Shown: piece after piece, positions 63,003 through 64,000 of the stretch
How positions within the stretch are numbered: the first letter of the stretch is position 1
Layout of the letters: the number at the start of each line of letters is the position of its first letter
Assembly (NCBI RefSeq): GCF_048564905.1
Contig: NW_027328740.1
Span: 74,342,662-74,406,661 of the forward strand
Length of the DNA stretch: 64,000 bases
DNA from: Vicugna pacos
Taxonomy: Eukaryota; Chordata; Mammalia; Artiodactyla; Camelidae
Direction: 5' to 3'
The notes under the pieces: model-generated
Databases searched by the model: none
Told to the model about the DNA's origin: nothing
Seen by the model: the letters and a program-made list of their open reading frames with translations, nothing else
Program-made: the position numbers and the translations under genes

Positions 63003-64000
63003 CAGGCACTTCAAACCGGCACTAGGAAACAGACTGAGAAACCAGAGAAAGGGTTTCTCCTGCAACCCGTTCCCTTTGTGCTGGATGAACGAACGTCTCT
63101 CCACATGCTCAGTTCTGAGAGATAAGTGTGTGTGAAAGCCGTCCTTCACCTAGCTTGAAGGGAACACAAAGGTTCTTTTCAGTTGCCAACTCCACTCCAT
63201 ACATATATATGGGGAGGTACAAGCTCCAACTCGGTTTTACAGTGAAAACGGCAGGCACTTCAAACCGGCACTAGGAAACAGACTGAGAAACCAGAGTAAG
63301 GGTTTCTCCTGCAACCCGTTCCCTTTGTGCTGGATGAACGAACGTCTCTACACATGCTCAGTTCTGAGAGATAAGTGTGTGTGAAAGCCGTCCTTCACCT
63401 AGCTTGAAGGGAACACAAAGTTTCTTTTCAGTTGCCAACTCCACTCCATACATATATATGGGGAGGTACAAGCTCCAACTCGGTTTTACAGTGAAAACGG
63501 CAGGCACTTCAAACCGGCACTAGGAAACAGACTGAGAAACCACAGTAAGGGTTTCTCCTGCAACCCGTTCCCTTTGTGCTGGATGAACGAACGTCTCTCC
63601 ACATGCTCAGTTCTGAGAGATAAGTGTGTGTGAAAGCCGTCCTTCACCTAGCTTGAAGGGAACACAAAGTTTCTTTTCAGTTGCCAACTCCACTCCATAC
63701 ATATATATGGGGAGGTACAAGCTCCAACTCGGTTTTACAGTGAAAACGGCAGGCACTTCAAACCGGCACTAGGAAACAGCCTGAGAAACCAGAGAAAGGG
63801 TTTCTCCTGCAACCCGTTCCCTTTGTGCTGGATGAACGAACGTCTCTCCACGTGCTCAGTTCTGAGAGATAAGTGTGTGTGAAAGCCGTCCTTCACCTAG
63901 CTTGAAGGGAACACAAAGTTTCTTTTCAGTTGCCAACTCCACTCCATACATATATATGGGGAGGTACAAGCTCCAACTCGGTTTTACAGTGAAAACGGCA
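62505..64000. repeat. Block 16: 7-monomer unit, second copy, cut by window end (copies 252-257)
   Basis: The order is K L A P H-like C, then two bases of the next monomer. About three differences from the first copy are seen over some 1,490 bases: loss of the ctgcttt and caaaccg changes, and a private aaggttctt (63172). The unit presumably continues beyond the window. Confidence 0.92.

Larger units (their letters stand above)
1..64000. repeat. Tandem satellite array, 249-bp monomer, 257 complete copies
   Basis: The string caggcacttc recurs every 249 bases from base 1 to base 63750, always on the same strand, with no unrelated sequence between copies. Fourteen copies carry one extra base and nine lack one base; the net of five extra bases accounts for the window length exactly. 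Copies differ from the consensus at only a few positions, and the same differences recur in the same order, which is the mark of higher-order repeats. Every reading frame holds stops within about one monomer, so it is not protein-coding. Satellites of this kind usually sit at centromeres, pericentromeres or subtelomeres; which of these applies cannot be told here because both ends of the array lie outside the window. The family and species are not recognised. Confidence 0.98.

Noticed and set aside
1-64000. CRISPR array
   Set aside because: Repeats are 249 bp and contiguous, with no unique spacers, no leader and no cas genes.
1-64000. Ribosomal spacer repeats, or repeats at the ends of an LTR element
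   Set aside because: No rRNA sequence, no internal element, and no change of sequence between copies was seen in 64 kb.
1-64000. Naming a species or a known satellite family
   Set aside because: I do not recognise the monomer. Length, GC and CpG content are not specific enough to choose a lineage.

Overview
The whole window is one uninterrupted satellite DNA array. It holds 257 complete head-to-tail copies of a 249-bp monomer plus 2 bases of a 258th, all in one orientation. I found no gene, RNA gene, transposon, spacer or inversion. I set the monomer phase at the string caggcacttc, so copy 1 starts at base 1 and copy 257 at 63750. Fourteen copies are 250 bp and nine are 248 bp, which accounts exactly for the window length. 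Consensus GC is about 47% (118 of 249). The arrangement is typical of a eukaryotic centromeric, pericentromeric or subtelomeric satellite. I do not recognise the family or the species. CpG is about half of expectation (7 per monomer) and several diagnostic changes are CpG transitions, which fits a methylated genome but does not identify one.

Monomers fall into recurring classes defined by linked substitutions. Positions are counted from caggcacttc. P = plain consensus. A = 46 t>a. C = 31 a>c with 46 a. E = 29 c, 39 t (E* also lacks one g at 248/249). F = E plus 32 g. G = 33 t>a. H = 43 c, 138 t, 201 t, 238 a. K = nine linked changes running into the next copy. L = the copy after K, 11 c and 147 a. 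R = 88 a, 94 g. S = extra a near 25, 43 c and several changes around 56-75 and 125. T = 111 g, 201 t, 240 a, 249 t. U = 71 t, 148 t. V = extra a near 25, usually 43 c. W = 92 g, 144 a. X = 201 t, 241 c. Y = 97 t, 111 a (Y' also 92 t). B = 25 g, 46 a. Z1 and Z2 = the two most divergent copies. Position 182 is t or g in nearly every class.

Map by copy number. 1-22 (1-5475): C E* P A P P K L G F C F* P A E P E E P A P P. 23-40 (5476-9961): H P P R S T U V W X Y P P S T U V W. 41-59 (9962-14691): A E P E K L G C E* P A E P E P G A P P. 60-78 (14692-19424): H P P R S T U V W P A E P E P P A P P. 79-98 (19425-24407): H P P R S T U V W X Y P P R S/T U V W X Y. 99-139 (24408-34615): mixed K-L-G-F-C-E-A-P order. 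140-155 and 156-173 (34616-43083): two copies of a 16-monomer unit carrying Z1-Z2. 174-183 (43084-45574): a partial third copy. 184-193 (45575-48064): short P-X-Y'-B repeats. 194-225 (48065-56032): mixed, with mosaic copies. 226-244 (56033-60761): an 11-monomer unit and a variant of it. 245-257 (60762-64000): a 7-monomer unit repeated.

The array is therefore organised as higher-order repeats of changing length (7, 9, 10, 11, 16, 19 and about 37-38 monomers) rather than one fixed unit. Mosaic monomers mark unequal exchange and conversion junctions. The most nearly identical duplicated stretches are in the 16-monomer region and at the right end, which suggests the most recent amplification there.
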